Shown: piece after piece, positions 8,839 to 16,832 of the stretch
Layout: each line of letters opens with the position of its first letter
Position numbering within the stretch: position 1 is the first letter of the stretch
Source of the DNA: CAWCJL01 sp963795775
GTDB lineage: Bacteria; Acidobacteriota; Terriglobia; Terriglobales; Acidobacteriaceae
Direction of reading: 5' to 3'
DNA length: 64,000 nucleotides
NCBI GenBank assembly: GCA_963795775.1
Contig: CAWCJL010000003.1
Span: 558,001-622,000, forward strand
Made by a program: the position numbers and the translations under genes
Notes under the pieces: model-generated
Seen by the model: only the letters and a program-made list of their open reading frames with translations
Told to the model about the DNA's origin: nothing
Database searches by the model: none

Positions 8839-9831
8839 TTACAAACAGATCGCTTCGATCGGCCGTGCCTGCTCCGCGATCAGGAGCTTGTTCGCCAGCA
8901 GGCTCATGCGGTCCTGCAACGCCCGTTCGGCGCACACCCGGGCCAGTTCCGGCATGTTGTTGCTTTCCGAAAGGTGCGCCAACACCACGTACGCAGCCTG
9001 CCCGTCATAGTTCCGTTCCAGGAACTCCGCAGCGGCCTCGTTTGACAGGTGACCCACGCGGGACATCACCCGCTGCTTGACCGACCAGGGATACGGCCCG
9101 TCCCGCAGCATCTCCGTATCGTGATTCGATTCCAGCATCAGCACATCGCAGCGGCGGAGCGCCTGCTTGGCATTCTGCGGCATATAGCCCAGGTCGGTGG
9201 CGATCCCGATCCGGATGCCCTCCGCGGAAAACACGAAACCCACCGGGTCGGCTGCGTCATGGGGAATAGTGAACGGGAAGACATCGATGTCGCCGATGGA
9301 GAACTGTGTGCCGGCTTGAAAGTACTCCACTCCGGGCAGCGTGCAGGGGTCTTTCGCACCGTCCTGATCCTTCACTCCGTCTTGCACTCCGTCCTGCTCC
9401 GCCGTCTCGCTTTCCCCGTCGCATAGCCCGACAGGCTGGAATGCGGGTTCTGCCATGGCGGCGATCGCCACCGGCTCGTCCGGCTCCGGTGCCCGTGCCG
9501 CGGCTTCCTTCTGCCGGCGCTCGAGCCACTGGGCGTAGGTCATGCGCTTCTGCGGACGCATCCAGCGCATCCAGGCACGGTGGGTCATCTCCGTGAAGTA
9601 CACCGGGATACCAAGTTTTCTGGCCAGCACGGCCACGCCCTGCACGTGATCCTGATGCTCGTGAGTGATGAGGATAGCGTCCAGCGTTTCCGGTTCTTCC
9701 CCGGCCATCTGCAGGCGCTTCAGCAGCTCCCGGCAGGAGAGTCCCGCGTCCACCAGGATGCGTGTCCGGCTGGTGGCCACCACTGTGCTGTTTCCCTTGG
9801 ACCCACTGCTCAGCACAGTCATGCGCATCAT
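8839..9831 (-). CDS. Metallo-beta-lactamase-fold hydrolase of the WalJ/YycJ type with an acidic insertion
   Basis: The N-terminus MTVLSSGSKGNST is the signature of the WalJ/YycJ exonuclease-like branch, and THEHQDHVQG is the metal-binding HxHxDH motif. Later metal ligands are in HDAADPVGF, ATDLGY, ESNHD and HLS. These enzymes hydrolyse nucleic acid or another phosphodiester in the cytosol. The start is set at the ATG 9829-9831, six bases after GGTGA; the frame is open a further 17 codons upstream. Between the HxHxDH region and the beta sheet there is an insertion of about 55 residues, rich in Glu/Asp/Ala, with a repeated DGVQDGVKDQDGAKD segment that is unusual for the family. Confidence 0.85.
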   Translation of the reverse strand: MMRMTVLSSGSKGNSTVVATSRTRILVDAGLSCRELLKRLQMAGEEPETLDAILITHEHQDHVQGVAVLARKLGIPVYFTEMTHRAWMRWMRPQKRMTYAQWLERRQKEAAARAPEPDEPVAIAAMAEPAFQPVGLCDGESETAEQDGVQDGVKDQDGAKDPCTLPGVEYFQAGTQFSIGDIDVFPFTIPHDAADPVGFVFSAEGIRIGIATDLGYMPQNAKQALRRCDVLMLESNHDTEMLRDGPYPWSVKQRVMSRVGHLSNEAAAEFLERNYDGQAAYVVLAHLSESNNMPELARVCAERALQDRMSLLANKLLIAEQARPIEAICL

Positions 9832-9922
9832 GGATTCACCATACGCCATCCCGCAGTGGAAGTGCGGCGAAAAATGCCCCAAATTTGGGGCATGGTGCCG
9901 ATGGGGGAAGAACCACCAACCG

Positions 9923-10837
9923 TCAGCCGGCCCGCACAGCGCTGGCCTTACGCCACGCCTCCAGGCCCTCGAGCGCCCGCACCCGCCGTTCCGGAAAGCG
10001 CACCGCCTGCACCAGCCGGTAGATCACTCCTTCGAGGTTGCGCGCTTTGCGATAGAAGGCCAGGTCTTCCCATCCGAGCGCTTCGGGATAGCCGCGCAGT
10101 GCGGCCTCCACCCCGCCCGGGGGTGCTGTCCGGAAGAGGCATGCCACATCCCAGGCCGGCGGCCCCAGGCAGGCATCCTCGAAATCCGTCCACAGCAGGC
10201 CCTGCGGCGTGCGCAGCAGGTTGCTGCGGTGGGCGTCCCCGTGAATGGCCTGGGCTCCACCGCGCCGCTGCTGCAGCGTTTCCCCCACTCGCCAGTGCGC
10301 CTCGCGCAGTGCAATCAGGTCGCCACCGGAAACCGCATGGCGGGTTTCCAGGAACTTGAGCCAGCGGGGGATCTCATCGAGCACCACCCCCATGTACGGC
10401 AATTGCGGCTGCGCGCCCGCCCGTCCCGCGCTGGCCGACGCGTAGCCTCGCAGCGCCTGGTGCAGCTCCCGCAGGCGGGGCGCCGCCTCTTCCGCCAAAG
10501 GCGCCGCATCGCGGTCCGCGTCCACGTATTTCCAGAAGGTCAGGGTGTAGCCGTCTTCAAGGTGTGGTCCAGGCGGCAGTTCCTCGCTGGGAGGCACGAC
10601 CGGAGCGCCCTGGCTGTGCAGATAGCGGGCCACGGCCAGGTCCCGCTCCAACCACGCGCCCGCCGGACGCCGTACCAGTCCAATGGTGGTGGCCACGCGC
10701 GCCAGCACCCCGGAGGGCTTCAAGTGCACGAGCAGGTTGCTGCCGTCAGAGACAACTGCGGCATCGCGTACCGGGATGCCGTGCCGCTCGGCCACGTTTT
10801 TCGCCGCGTTCAGTGCGCCAATGCTCAGGCTGTCCAT
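9923..10837 (-). CDS. Aminoglycoside-phosphotransferase-like kinase
   Basis: A 304-residue protein of the APH/choline-kinase fold (PF01636). The catalytic loop HGDAHRSNLL (Brenner motif) and the metal motif WTDFEDA are both present, so it should be an active ATP-dependent small-molecule kinase. An AAGGA ribosome site precedes the ATG. The substrate is not evident: the family covers antibiotics, choline, sugars and amino-alcohols, and resistance should not be assumed. It lies just upstream of the MBL gene on the same strand, with about 90 bases between. Confidence 0.8.
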   Translation of the reverse strand: MDSLSIGALNAAKNVAERHGIPVRDAAVVSDGSNLLVHLKPSGVLARVATTIGLVRRPAGAWLERDLAVARYLHSQGAPVVPPSEELPPGPHLEDGYTLTFWKYVDADRDAAPLAEEAAPRLRELHQALRGYASASAGRAGAQPQLPYMGVVLDEIPRWLKFLETRHAVSGGDLIALREAHWRVGETLQQRRGGAQAIHGDAHRSNLLRTPQGLLWTDFEDACLGPPAWDVACLFRTAPPGGVEAALRGYPEALGWEDLAFYRKARNLEGVIYRLVQAVRFPERRVRALEGLEAWRKASAVRAG

Positions 10838-10977
10838 CGTTCCGGTCCTTGCGTCGCGTTAGGTACAACCTGAATTGAGTCTGAAACAGTGCTGACTGCC
10901 ACCATTCTGCGGCAAAATCGCGCCATTACCATGCCATTTGTGAAGCTCTTCTGCCCAATGTGGGACGGGATACGCAA

Positions 10978-11829
10978 TCAGTAACTGTAGAAACCCCGGC
11001 CCGACTTCCGCCCCAGCCATCCGGCATCCACCATGCGGATCAGCAGCGGACACGGCCGGTACTTCGGGTCGCCCAGCCCCTCCTGCAGCACGCGCATGAT
11101 ATCCAGGCACACATCGAGTCCGATGAAGTCCGCCAGCGTCAACGGTCCCATCGGGTGCGCCATACCCAGTTTGAAGACCTGGTCCACTGCTTCGGGAGTC
11201 GCCACGCCTTCCATGACCGCGTACATGGCCTCATTGAGCAGCGGCATCAGCACGCGGTTGGACACAAACCCGGCCGCGTCATTAACCTCGACCGGCGTCT
11301 TGCCCAGGCGCTCGGCCAACACCTTCACCGTGTCGAAGGTGGCCTGCGAAGTGGCCAGCCCACGGATGATTTCGACCAACTGCATCACCGGCACAGGATT
11401 GAAGAAGTGCATGCCGATGACACGGTCCGGGCGGCCCGTCTGGGCGGCCAGTTTCGTGATGGAGATGGAAGAGGTATTCGAGGCCAGAATGGCTTCTGGG
11501 CCGAGCAGGCGGTCCAGTTCCTGAAAGAGTTCCCGCTTGACCTCGAAGCGCTCGGTCGCCGCTTCGATCACCAAGCTGCATCCGGCCAGCCGTCCGCGGT
11601 CGAGTACGCCCTCGATACGGCGGAGCGCGGCGCCCGCGTCCTCTGCGCTCAGCTTGCCCTTGGCGGCCTCGCGATCCAGATTTTTGCGGATGGTCTCCAT
11701 CCCGCGGTCCAGAAACCGCTGCTCGATTTCGCACAGCACGACGGGAAACCCGCTGCGCGCAAAGACGTGCGCGATGCCATTGCCCATCGTCCCCGCGCCT
11801 ACCACCCCAATTCGCTCTATGTCTGCCAT
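10978..11829 (-). CDS. hbd: 3-hydroxybutyryl-CoA (3-hydroxyacyl-CoA) dehydrogenase
   Basis: A 283-residue cytosolic NAD(P)-dependent enzyme. The N-terminal Rossmann motif is GVVGAGTMGNGIA; the catalytic region is IGMHFFNPVPVMQLVE, with the His, and the C-terminal helical domain holds NDAAGFVSNRVLMPLLNEA and the closing GRKSGRGFYSY. Length matches single-domain Hbd/PaaH enzymes of butanoate, fatty-acid or phenylacetate metabolism. There are no pathway partners next to it, so the physiological direction is open. Confidence 0.93.
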   Translation of the reverse strand: MADIERIGVVGAGTMGNGIAHVFARSGFPVVLCEIEQRFLDRGMETIRKNLDREAAKGKLSAEDAGAALRRIEGVLDRGRLAGCSLVIEAATERFEVKRELFQELDRLLGPEAILASNTSSISITKLAAQTGRPDRVIGMHFFNPVPVMQLVEIIRGLATSQATFDTVKVLAERLGKTPVEVNDAAGFVSNRVLMPLLNEAMYAVMEGVATPEAVDQVFKLGMAHPMGPLTLADFIGLDVCLDIMRVLQEGLGDPKYRPCPLLIRMVDAGWLGRKSGRGFYSY

Positions 11830-11879
11830 CCCCAGGCCGCCCCCGCGCTGCAGTGATGCAAAACAGACGAGTGTATCAG

Positions 11880-11894
11880 CACTCCACTGGAGTG
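11880..11894. promoter_or_regulatory. Palindrome upstream of the 3-hydroxyacyl-CoA dehydrogenase gene
   Basis: CACTCCACTGGAGTG is a perfect 7-bp inverted repeat around one central base, about 50 bases upstream of the hbd start on the minus strand. Position and symmetry fit an operator, but it could be chance in GC-rich DNA. Confidence 0.3.
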
Positions 11895-11921
11895 CCAGAC
11901 AGTGGGCCCAGGCCCTGTGGG

Positions 11922-12986
11922 CTAGCCGAGTCCCACGCGACGGACGAGGTCAGCAAAGCGCGGATCGTTCCGCAGGGGGTCGAAGGCCGGGTACCCCTTC
12001 AGAAACTGCAGGATATTCGACTGCTCCTTGCAGGCCTGCTCCAGCCAGAAAAATGCCTGTTCATGGTCGCCGAGGCCGAGATAGGCATTGATAAACGCGG
12101 CAGCAGGGACATAGCCAGTCTGTCTGCGTCGGTTCAGTTCTTCGAGCAGGCGAAGCGCTTCCGCCCGCCGCCCCGCGTGAGCGTAGGCGCTGACCAGAAC
12201 ACCAAGCGGGCCGGCGCTGCCGTGGGTGAGCACAACTGCCCTCTGCAGGACGGGGATGGCTTCCTCCGCCTGGTTCTTGGCAATCAGCGCCATTCCAAGC
12301 GTCCACAGGCTATATGCATCGTCCGGCCGCACTGCGAGAGCACTGCGCAACTCGCGTATGGCTTCGTTATAGCGGCGGGCGTTCAGCAGGATGTATCCGA
12401 TGTTGCTACCGGAAATTGCAAGGGGGTCAAGCTGGCGGGCACGCTGCGCCCATTGTAGGCTCTCGTCCAGACGTCCCTGGCACATCAGCCAGGTGGAAAG
12501 CCCGTGATGCGCGTCTGCATCGCTCGGATTCAAGGCAAGAGCGCGGTGGAATTCCACCTCGGCTTCCGCCCAGTGCCATTGCCGTTGCAGCGTCTGTCCG
12601 ACGAGCACGTGCGCCCCGGCGATATTGGGGTCAAGCTGCAGCGCCTTTCGAGCGGCGCTCAATACTTTCGGGCGTTCCTCCTGCGGGGGAGCTCCTATGA
12701 AAATCGTGCTCAGGGCATCATGCGCCTCCGCCACTCCCAGGTAGGCCAACGCGAACCGGTTATCTCTTCGGATCGCCTCCTCGAAATAGGAAAGGCTCTG
12801 CTCAATCTGCGATCTGTTGTTGCCCTTATCCAGGAGGGACCTGCCCTTGAGGTACATCTCGTACGCTTCGGGAGAGACGGGACGCACGGCAGTAAGACGC
12901 TCTTTTTCTTGCCCGCTGACCGTGACTTCGACTTTGCTCGCAATGGCCTGTGCGATCTCGCTCTGCAGACTGATTATGTCGGTCAA
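11922..12986 (-). CDS. C-terminal TPR half of a frame-disrupted winged-helix/TPR membrane regulator
   Basis: Open from 13043 to 11922 if the TGAA at 13041-13044 is bypassed. The first residues of this frame (ELIRGSSDEHLW then SESYDRELTDIISLQ) are the standard continuation of the upstream fragment in this family, followed by about nine TPR-like helical pairs (for example ALAYLGVAEAHDAL, AGAHVLVGQTLQ, DADAHHGLSTWL). A TTG at 12984-12986 is the first possible internal start, but a free-standing protein is unlikely. The TPR part would serve protein-protein contacts in the periplasm. See the upstream fragment for the DNA-binding half. Confidence 0.75.
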   Translation of the reverse strand: MTDIISLQSEIAQAIASKVEVTVSGQEKERLTAVRPVSPEAYEMYLKGRSLLDKGNNRSQIEQSLSYFEEAIRRDNRFALAYLGVAEAHDALSTIFIGAPPQEERPKVLSAARKALQLDPNIAGAHVLVGQTLQRQWHWAEAEVEFHRALALNPSDADAHHGLSTWLMCQGRLDESLQWAQRARQLDPLAISGSNIGYILLNARRYNEAIRELRSALAVRPDDAYSLWTLGMALIAKNQAEEAIPVLQRAVVLTHGSAGPLGVLVSAYAHAGRRAEALRLLEELNRRRQTGYVPAAAFINAYLGLGDHEQAFFWLEQACKEQSNILQFLKGYPAFDPLRNDPRFADLVRRVGLG

Positions 12987-13041
12987 CTCGCGATCATAGG
13001 ATTCCGACCATAGGTGCTCATCGCTCGAGCCCCGGATCAGT

Positions 13042-13869
13042 TCAGGCGTTCACGTGGACACGGTTATGGTCCCGAATGACAGAGCCTTCCACCAGCGAAT
13101 CCACATGCAACGCACTGGTGATCTCCGGCGCGGACATGTGCGTGTCCTTGAAATGCATCGCCGACGTGCGGGAGATCACGCGAAGTTCGCTGATGGTCGA
13201 CAAACGGCTGGTGATTGCCTCCGTCATTCCATCCGCGAAGTATTCCTGTGATGGGTCGCCGGAGAGGTTCTTCAGCGGCAGCACCACCAATGACCGGATG
13301 GGCAACTGCCTGATCTCGGACCGATGCCCTGCCCGCTCCAGCAAAAACGCGAGAAGCAGAAGCACGGCGACTGCCCCTGCACCGAACAACCGAGGCCGCC
13401 CGAGCCGCCACATGCGTTTCTCCGGAACGGGCACCATCACGCTGGCGGCTTCCTTCACCGGGAGAGTGGGAACTGCCGATTCCAACTCCGGTGCGGCCGG
13501 GGCCGCTTCTTCACTCGGCAAAGCGGAGGGCTCTACCGATACCGGGGCAACGAAACGGTAACCGTAGCGGGCACGAGTTTCGATGTAAAGCGGGTGGTCG
13601 GCTGCATCGCCCAAAGCCTGGCGGAGTTTGCGCACGGCGGTATTCAGGCCGGTGTCGAAATCGACAAAGGTCTCAGCTGTCCAAAGTTCCCTCTGCAGTC
13701 TCTCTCGCGTCACCAGTTCGCCGGGGTGCTCCAGCAGCAGCAGCAAAAGATGGAACGGTTGCTCCTGCAGCTTGATTGCGAGTCCGTTGCGCCGCAGTTC
13801 TCCCCGCGAGGAATCGACCTCGAAGACTCCGAAGCGCCAAATCTGGGGAGCCCTGACCGGCATTCCCAT
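13042..13869 (-). CDS. N-terminal winged-helix and membrane half of a frame-disrupted regulator
   Basis: 275 residues to a premature TGA. Residues about 10-105 form an OmpR/PhoB-type winged helix (WRFGVFEVDSSRGELRR, ending RARYGYRFVAPV), followed by a Pro/Ala/Glu-rich linker, one transmembrane segment at about 165-180 and the start of a FlgO/adenylate-cyclase-associated domain (SLVVLPLKNLSGDPSQEYF). This is the one-component CadC-like architecture that Acidobacteria carry in many copies. A single extra T at 13044 ends the frame; without it the protein runs on into the TPR half, giving about 650 residues. A GGGAG site sits eight bases before the ATG. Confidence 0.8.
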   Translation of the reverse strand: MGMPVRAPQIWRFGVFEVDSSRGELRRNGLAIKLQEQPFHLLLLLLEHPGELVTRERLQRELWTAETFVDFDTGLNTAVRKLRQALGDAADHPLYIETRARYGYRFVAPVSVEPSALPSEEAAPAAPELESAVPTLPVKEAASVMVPVPEKRMWRLGRPRLFGAGAVAVLLLLAFLLERAGHRSEIRQLPIRSLVVLPLKNLSGDPSQEYFADGMTEAITSRLSTISELRVISRTSAMHFKDTHMSAPEITSALHVDSLVEGSVIRDHNRVHVNA

Positions 13870-14209
13870 ACTTCAACTCCCGGGGGCGGTGCTTTGGAGT
13901 CTAGCACTGTGCCTTGAATTCTCTGCCTCTATTTATGCAGGATGCGGCGGTTCAAATGGACGTTGAAAGGCGCAATGATGTGGGTGAATTGGAAAGTATC
14001 GAAGTACGTGCTAACGAGCAGCCATGCAATGACAGCAGGTTGGCTCCAGTTACAGATCATCTCTGCCCTGAACTGGTGATTCTGCGAGGGATGGCTGGTC
14101 AGAACCATTTCAGCGAGAGTTCAGGAGCAGACTATGGAGTCGCGGTGCGAGAAGAGCGAAAGTGCGGATGTGAGCCGGAGACACCGGTGACACCCACAAG
14201 GAGACTGCC
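13870..14209. other. 340-base divergent intergenic region
   Basis: It separates the winged-helix regulator (minus) from the small secreted protein gene (plus). I see the GGGAG site of the first and an AAGGAG site seven bases before the ATG at 14210. A 99-codon frame from a TTG at 13914 overlaps the next start and has no protein-like features. No convincing hairpin or repeat was found. Confidence 0.5.
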
Positions 14210-14629
14210 ATGAAGTTCACAGCTATCCGCACCGTCCTCGTTGCCACGATGTTCTCCGCTTGCATGTTTGCCCATGCCCAGAGCAGCGGAAGATCGATGA
14301 CCGCAACCATCCCATTCGGCTTTGAAGCCGCCGGAAAATCCCTGCCTGCCGGACATTACGTTGTAACGCAGGCCGATGGCGGCCATCTTCTGAGCGTACG
14401 TCAGAGCTCCGGCGGCCACGGAGTCATGATGGCGACGTATCCGGACCAGTACATAAAGGCTTCGGAGCATTCATCCCTGGTCTTTCTGCACACCGGACAA
14501 AATTACCGCTTGCTGCAGGTGCGCAACGGCGCCGCCGGGCAGAGCTACAAGGTGTACCAGGGCAAGCCGCACATCGCCACCAGCCAGGGGATCGGTCGCA
14601 TTCAGACGATCATCGCCGACCCCCAATAG
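14210..14629 (+). CDS. Small secreted protein of unknown function
   Basis: 139 residues with a clear signal peptide (residues 1-23, ending MFAHAQ). The mature part is a beta-rich domain with the pattern TATIPFGFEAAGKSLPAGHYVV near the start, which I recognise as a repeated family of small secreted proteins in Acidobacteria; no function is known to me. An AAGGAG site lies seven bases before the ATG, and the gene is followed by a strong hairpin. It appears to be a single-gene unit. Confidence 0.8.
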   Translation: MKFTAIRTVLVATMFSACMFAHAQSSGRSMTATIPFGFEAAGKSLPAGHYVVTQADGGHLLSVRQSSGGHGVMMATYPDQYIKASEHSSLVFLHTGQNYRLLQVRNGAAGQSYKVYQGKPHIATSQGIGRIQTIIADPQ

Positions 14630-14663
14630 TCGCCAACCCGGATGAGCTGTGATCGGCACAGCG

Positions 14664-14702
14664 AAGCAGGATACCGCTCCACAGCGGTCTCCTGCTTTCC
14701 GC
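14664..14702 (+). terminator. Long hairpin after the small secreted protein gene
   Basis: AAGCAGGA (14664-14671) pairs with TCCTGCTT (14690-14697), and the inner ACCGCT pairs with AGCGGT around a CCAC loop. One bulge on each side separates the two stems. It ends in TTTCC, a weak T tract, and lies 35 bases after the stop codon. Confidence 0.55.
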
Positions 14703-14803
14703 GTTTTGCATGGAAGCCGCCTGGCGCTATGACGCACGGAGTTGCGCGCGCGGACGGCGTTATCCCACGCGCAACTGCTGTCATTCCGGGCGTAGCTGGT
14801 CTG

Positions 14804-14832
14804 GTGTCATCCCGAGCGTAGCCGAGGGATCT
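14804..14832. repeat. Dispersed repeat copy B with a partial neighbour
   Basis: GTGTCATCCCGAGCGTAGCC followed by GAGGGATCT. A degenerate partial copy (TCATTCCGGGCGTAGCTGG) lies just upstream at 14781-14799. It matches copy C at 40603 over about 20 of 25 bases. It is intergenic between convergent genes. Confidence 0.55.
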
Positions 14833-14877
14833 GCTGCTTTCTTCTCGCACCCCGAACGCGGTCACGCTTGCCGCGCT

Positions 14878-15633
14878 CTAATCCCGTACCGGGAGGCGGT
14901 AGGCCCCCACCAGCCGAGCTACCAATACAGCGAGATAGAGCACCCCCAGGATCGCCTCCAGGGTAGTGAGCGAGCGCGCCTCCGCAGAGATGGGCGCTAT
15001 CCCGGAAGCTCCGAGGCAGGTCATGGTGCCGAAGCTGTAATACAGCAGGTCGAGCCGGTCGGGTGCTGCGTGGAGATTCATCACGGGATCGAGCAGAAAG
15101 GCGTGCGGCTGCAGCAAAGCCAAGAGCAGGAACAGATTGGTGAACGCGAACCCAATCAGCAGATATACGCACAGCGCACCGAGGATGGTATCGGCGTCGG
15201 CCTCGTCCTTGGTAAAGACGCGGCGAAAGATCGCCACCACGATGAACACGTCAAATACGATTCCCAGCAGCAGGCTGACCGTCGAGACCACGCCCACGGG
15301 CTGGACCGTAAACACCGAGTGGCGCAGCCAGGCGGGAATTGCCAGCAGCAGTGCCAGCACGATCAGCGTGCGGCGATAGCTTGCGGCGTAGACCGTCAGC
15401 AGCGTGACTACCAGCGTGAACCCGCGAAACCAGTAGGACGGCAGCGTGCTTTGCCGCAAAAGCGGGTAAAGGATCAGGTAGGCGAGCAGGAACAGGAACA
15501 GCAGCAGAAAGCGGCTATGCCGGACAGGAAGCTGAACCGGGCTGCCGATCGCACTGCCAGCCGGATCCGCAGTCGCGTCATGATCTGCGGCGTGAGGCTG
15601 CAGGCCGAGGTACGAGAGGAATGGAACTCTCAC
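14878..15633 (-). CDS. Ion-channel-like membrane protein with a degenerate selectivity filter
   Basis: 251 residues from a GTG that overlaps the stop of the upstream gene (GTGA), so translation is coupled. Six or more hydrophobic segments are seen (about residues 41-60, 70-85, 88-103, 113-137, 150-175 and 225-245). Between the last two is a pore-loop-like stretch, YYSFGTMTCLGASGIAP (residues 198-214), aligned with the Ion_trans_2 pattern YYSFVTLTTLGYGDITP, but with GASG in place of GYGD. The fold is probably that of a two-pore-helix potassium-type channel, while ion selectivity is unclear. The longer frame to 15687 overlaps the upstream coding region and is less likely. Confidence 0.75.
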   Translation of the reverse strand: MRVPFLSYLGLQPHAADHDATADPAGSAIGSPVQLPVRHSRFLLLFLFLLAYLILYPLLRQSTLPSYWFRGFTLVVTLLTVYAASYRRTLIVLALLLAIPAWLRHSVFTVQPVGVVSTVSLLLGIVFDVFIVVAIFRRVFTKDEADADTILGALCVYLLIGFAFTNLFLLLALLQPHAFLLDPVMNLHAAPDRLDLLYYSFGTMTCLGASGIAPISAEARSLTTLEAILGVLYLAVLVARLVGAYRLPVRD

Positions 15634-16832
15634 TGGCTCGTCGCCACGCCTACCATGGAGTCTGCGCATCCGTAGTACAGGAACCACTTGCCGCTGAACC
15701 GTACCAGCCCCTCGACAAAGGTCGTACCCGCGGCGTACTGGCCGGTCTTCTCAAAGGGCATTTCCGGCTTGAAGAAGGGCTTTTCAAGACGCGCCAGCAG
15801 GTGCGACGGATCGTCGGCCGCGAAGAGCGCCTCCCCGGCCGCGTAGGCGTTTGCACCCAGGTCCGGATCTCCCGCGCTTTCATCCTCGCTATTAGCGCCC
15901 GAAGTATTTTTGGCATTGCCGCCTGCGGCGTTCTTGCCGTTCGTGCCCGCGGCATTTTTGCCGTTATAGATGACCACGATGCCTTTGTCCGTCAGCACCG
16001 GCGGCGGCCCTACCTCCGGAAAGCTGCTGTCAAAATGGCCCGGGCGCTTGCGCAACAGCACCAGCGGTTGCCCATGCGCGTCCTCAACCGGCGTCCAGTG
16101 AATCAGGTCCGGCGAGGTGGCCAGGTGGATCTCGCCTTCGCCCCAGTACATCCAGTACTTTCCCTTCACCTTCGCGGCCACAAGCCGGTCCCCGACCAGG
16201 CGCGTCACCATCCCGGCGGATTTGTACTTGAGATTGCTGTATTTGCCACCCGGCGCGCTGCCGAAAGCGGGCCCGTATTTGGTCCAGTGCAGCAGGTCAC
16301 GTGAGGTTGCGATGCCGACCGAGTAGGTTTCGCGATTCCACTGCGTGTAGGTCAGCACGTAGGTGCCGTCCTCACCTTCGACGAGGCGCGGGTCCTCAAC
16401 GCCGCCGGGCCACTCGCGGTTCTTCTGCGCGTCATCGGCGGGGTAGAAGACCGGCTCGGGCCGGCGGGTGAAGTGGATACCGTCCGTGCTCTCCGCCAGC
16501 CCCAGGCGCGAGGTGTGCATACCGATCTGCATGGCACCCGTGTCGTCCTCCGCGCGGTAAAGTACGTCAACCTTGCCGTCGCGCACGACAGCTGCCGGAT
16601 TAAAGGTGTGCAGCGCTTCCCAGTGCACGGGCGCTTTGCGAATCGGGTCCTCGAAAAGAGCGCGGGGATCGGGGGTGATCACTGGCCCCTGCACCGGGCG
16701 AACGAATGGCCCGATGGCCCACGCAGGCAGCTTTGGCGCGGACGAGGCCACCGCCGCGCCCGCAGCGAGGCAGATGGCGCACGCAGCTATTGCGAGCGAA
16801 CTCGACCGCGGCATCAACCGGCTACTCGGCAT
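15630..16832 (-). CDS. Exported GH130-like glycoside phosphorylase/hydrolase
   Basis: 400 residues with a signal peptide (ending ...AAGAAVASS). The five-bladed propeller of GH130/PF04041 is suggested by repeated blade starts: FNPAAVVRDGKVDVLYRAE, GIHFTRRPEPVF, GVEDPRLVEGEDGTYVLTYT (with the family Asp), SRDLLHWTKYGP and SPDLIHWTPVED. GH130 enzymes phosphorolyse or hydrolyse beta-mannosides. A low-complexity insert with repeats of NGKNAAG (about residues 308-340) precedes the last blade. The start is uncertain: the ATG at 16830-16832 overlaps the PP2C stop by 11 bases, and an ATG at 16812-16814 follows it. Middle gene of a three-gene overlapping set. Confidence 0.78.
   Translation of the reverse strand: MPSSRLMPRSSSLAIAACAICLAAGAAVASSAPKLPAWAIGPFVRPVQGPVITPDPRALFEDPIRKAPVHWEALHTFNPAAVVRDGKVDVLYRAEDDTGAMQIGMHTSRLGLAESTDGIHFTRRPEPVFYPADDAQKNREWPGGVEDPRLVEGEDGTYVLTYTQWNRETYSVGIATSRDLLHWTKYGPAFGSAPGGKYSNLKYKSAGMVTRLVGDRLVAAKVKGKYWMYWGEGEIHLATSPDLIHWTPVEDAHGQPLVLLRKRPGHFDSSFPEVGPPPVLTDKGIVVIYNGKNAAGTNGKNAAGGNAKNTSGANSEDESAGDPDLGANAYAAGEALFAADDPSHLLARLEKPFFKPEMPFEKTGQYAAGTTFVEGLVRFSGKWFLYYGCADSMVGVATSQ

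Noticed and set aside
9923..10837. Antibiotic resistance gene call for the APH-like kinase
   Set aside because: The Brenner motif only shows a kinase fold; no resistance-type subfamily motif can be seen, so the substrate is left open.
13914..14213. 99-codon frame upstream of the small secreted protein gene
   Set aside because: TTG start without a ribosome site, no hydrophobic or conserved segment, and it overlaps a well-supported start.
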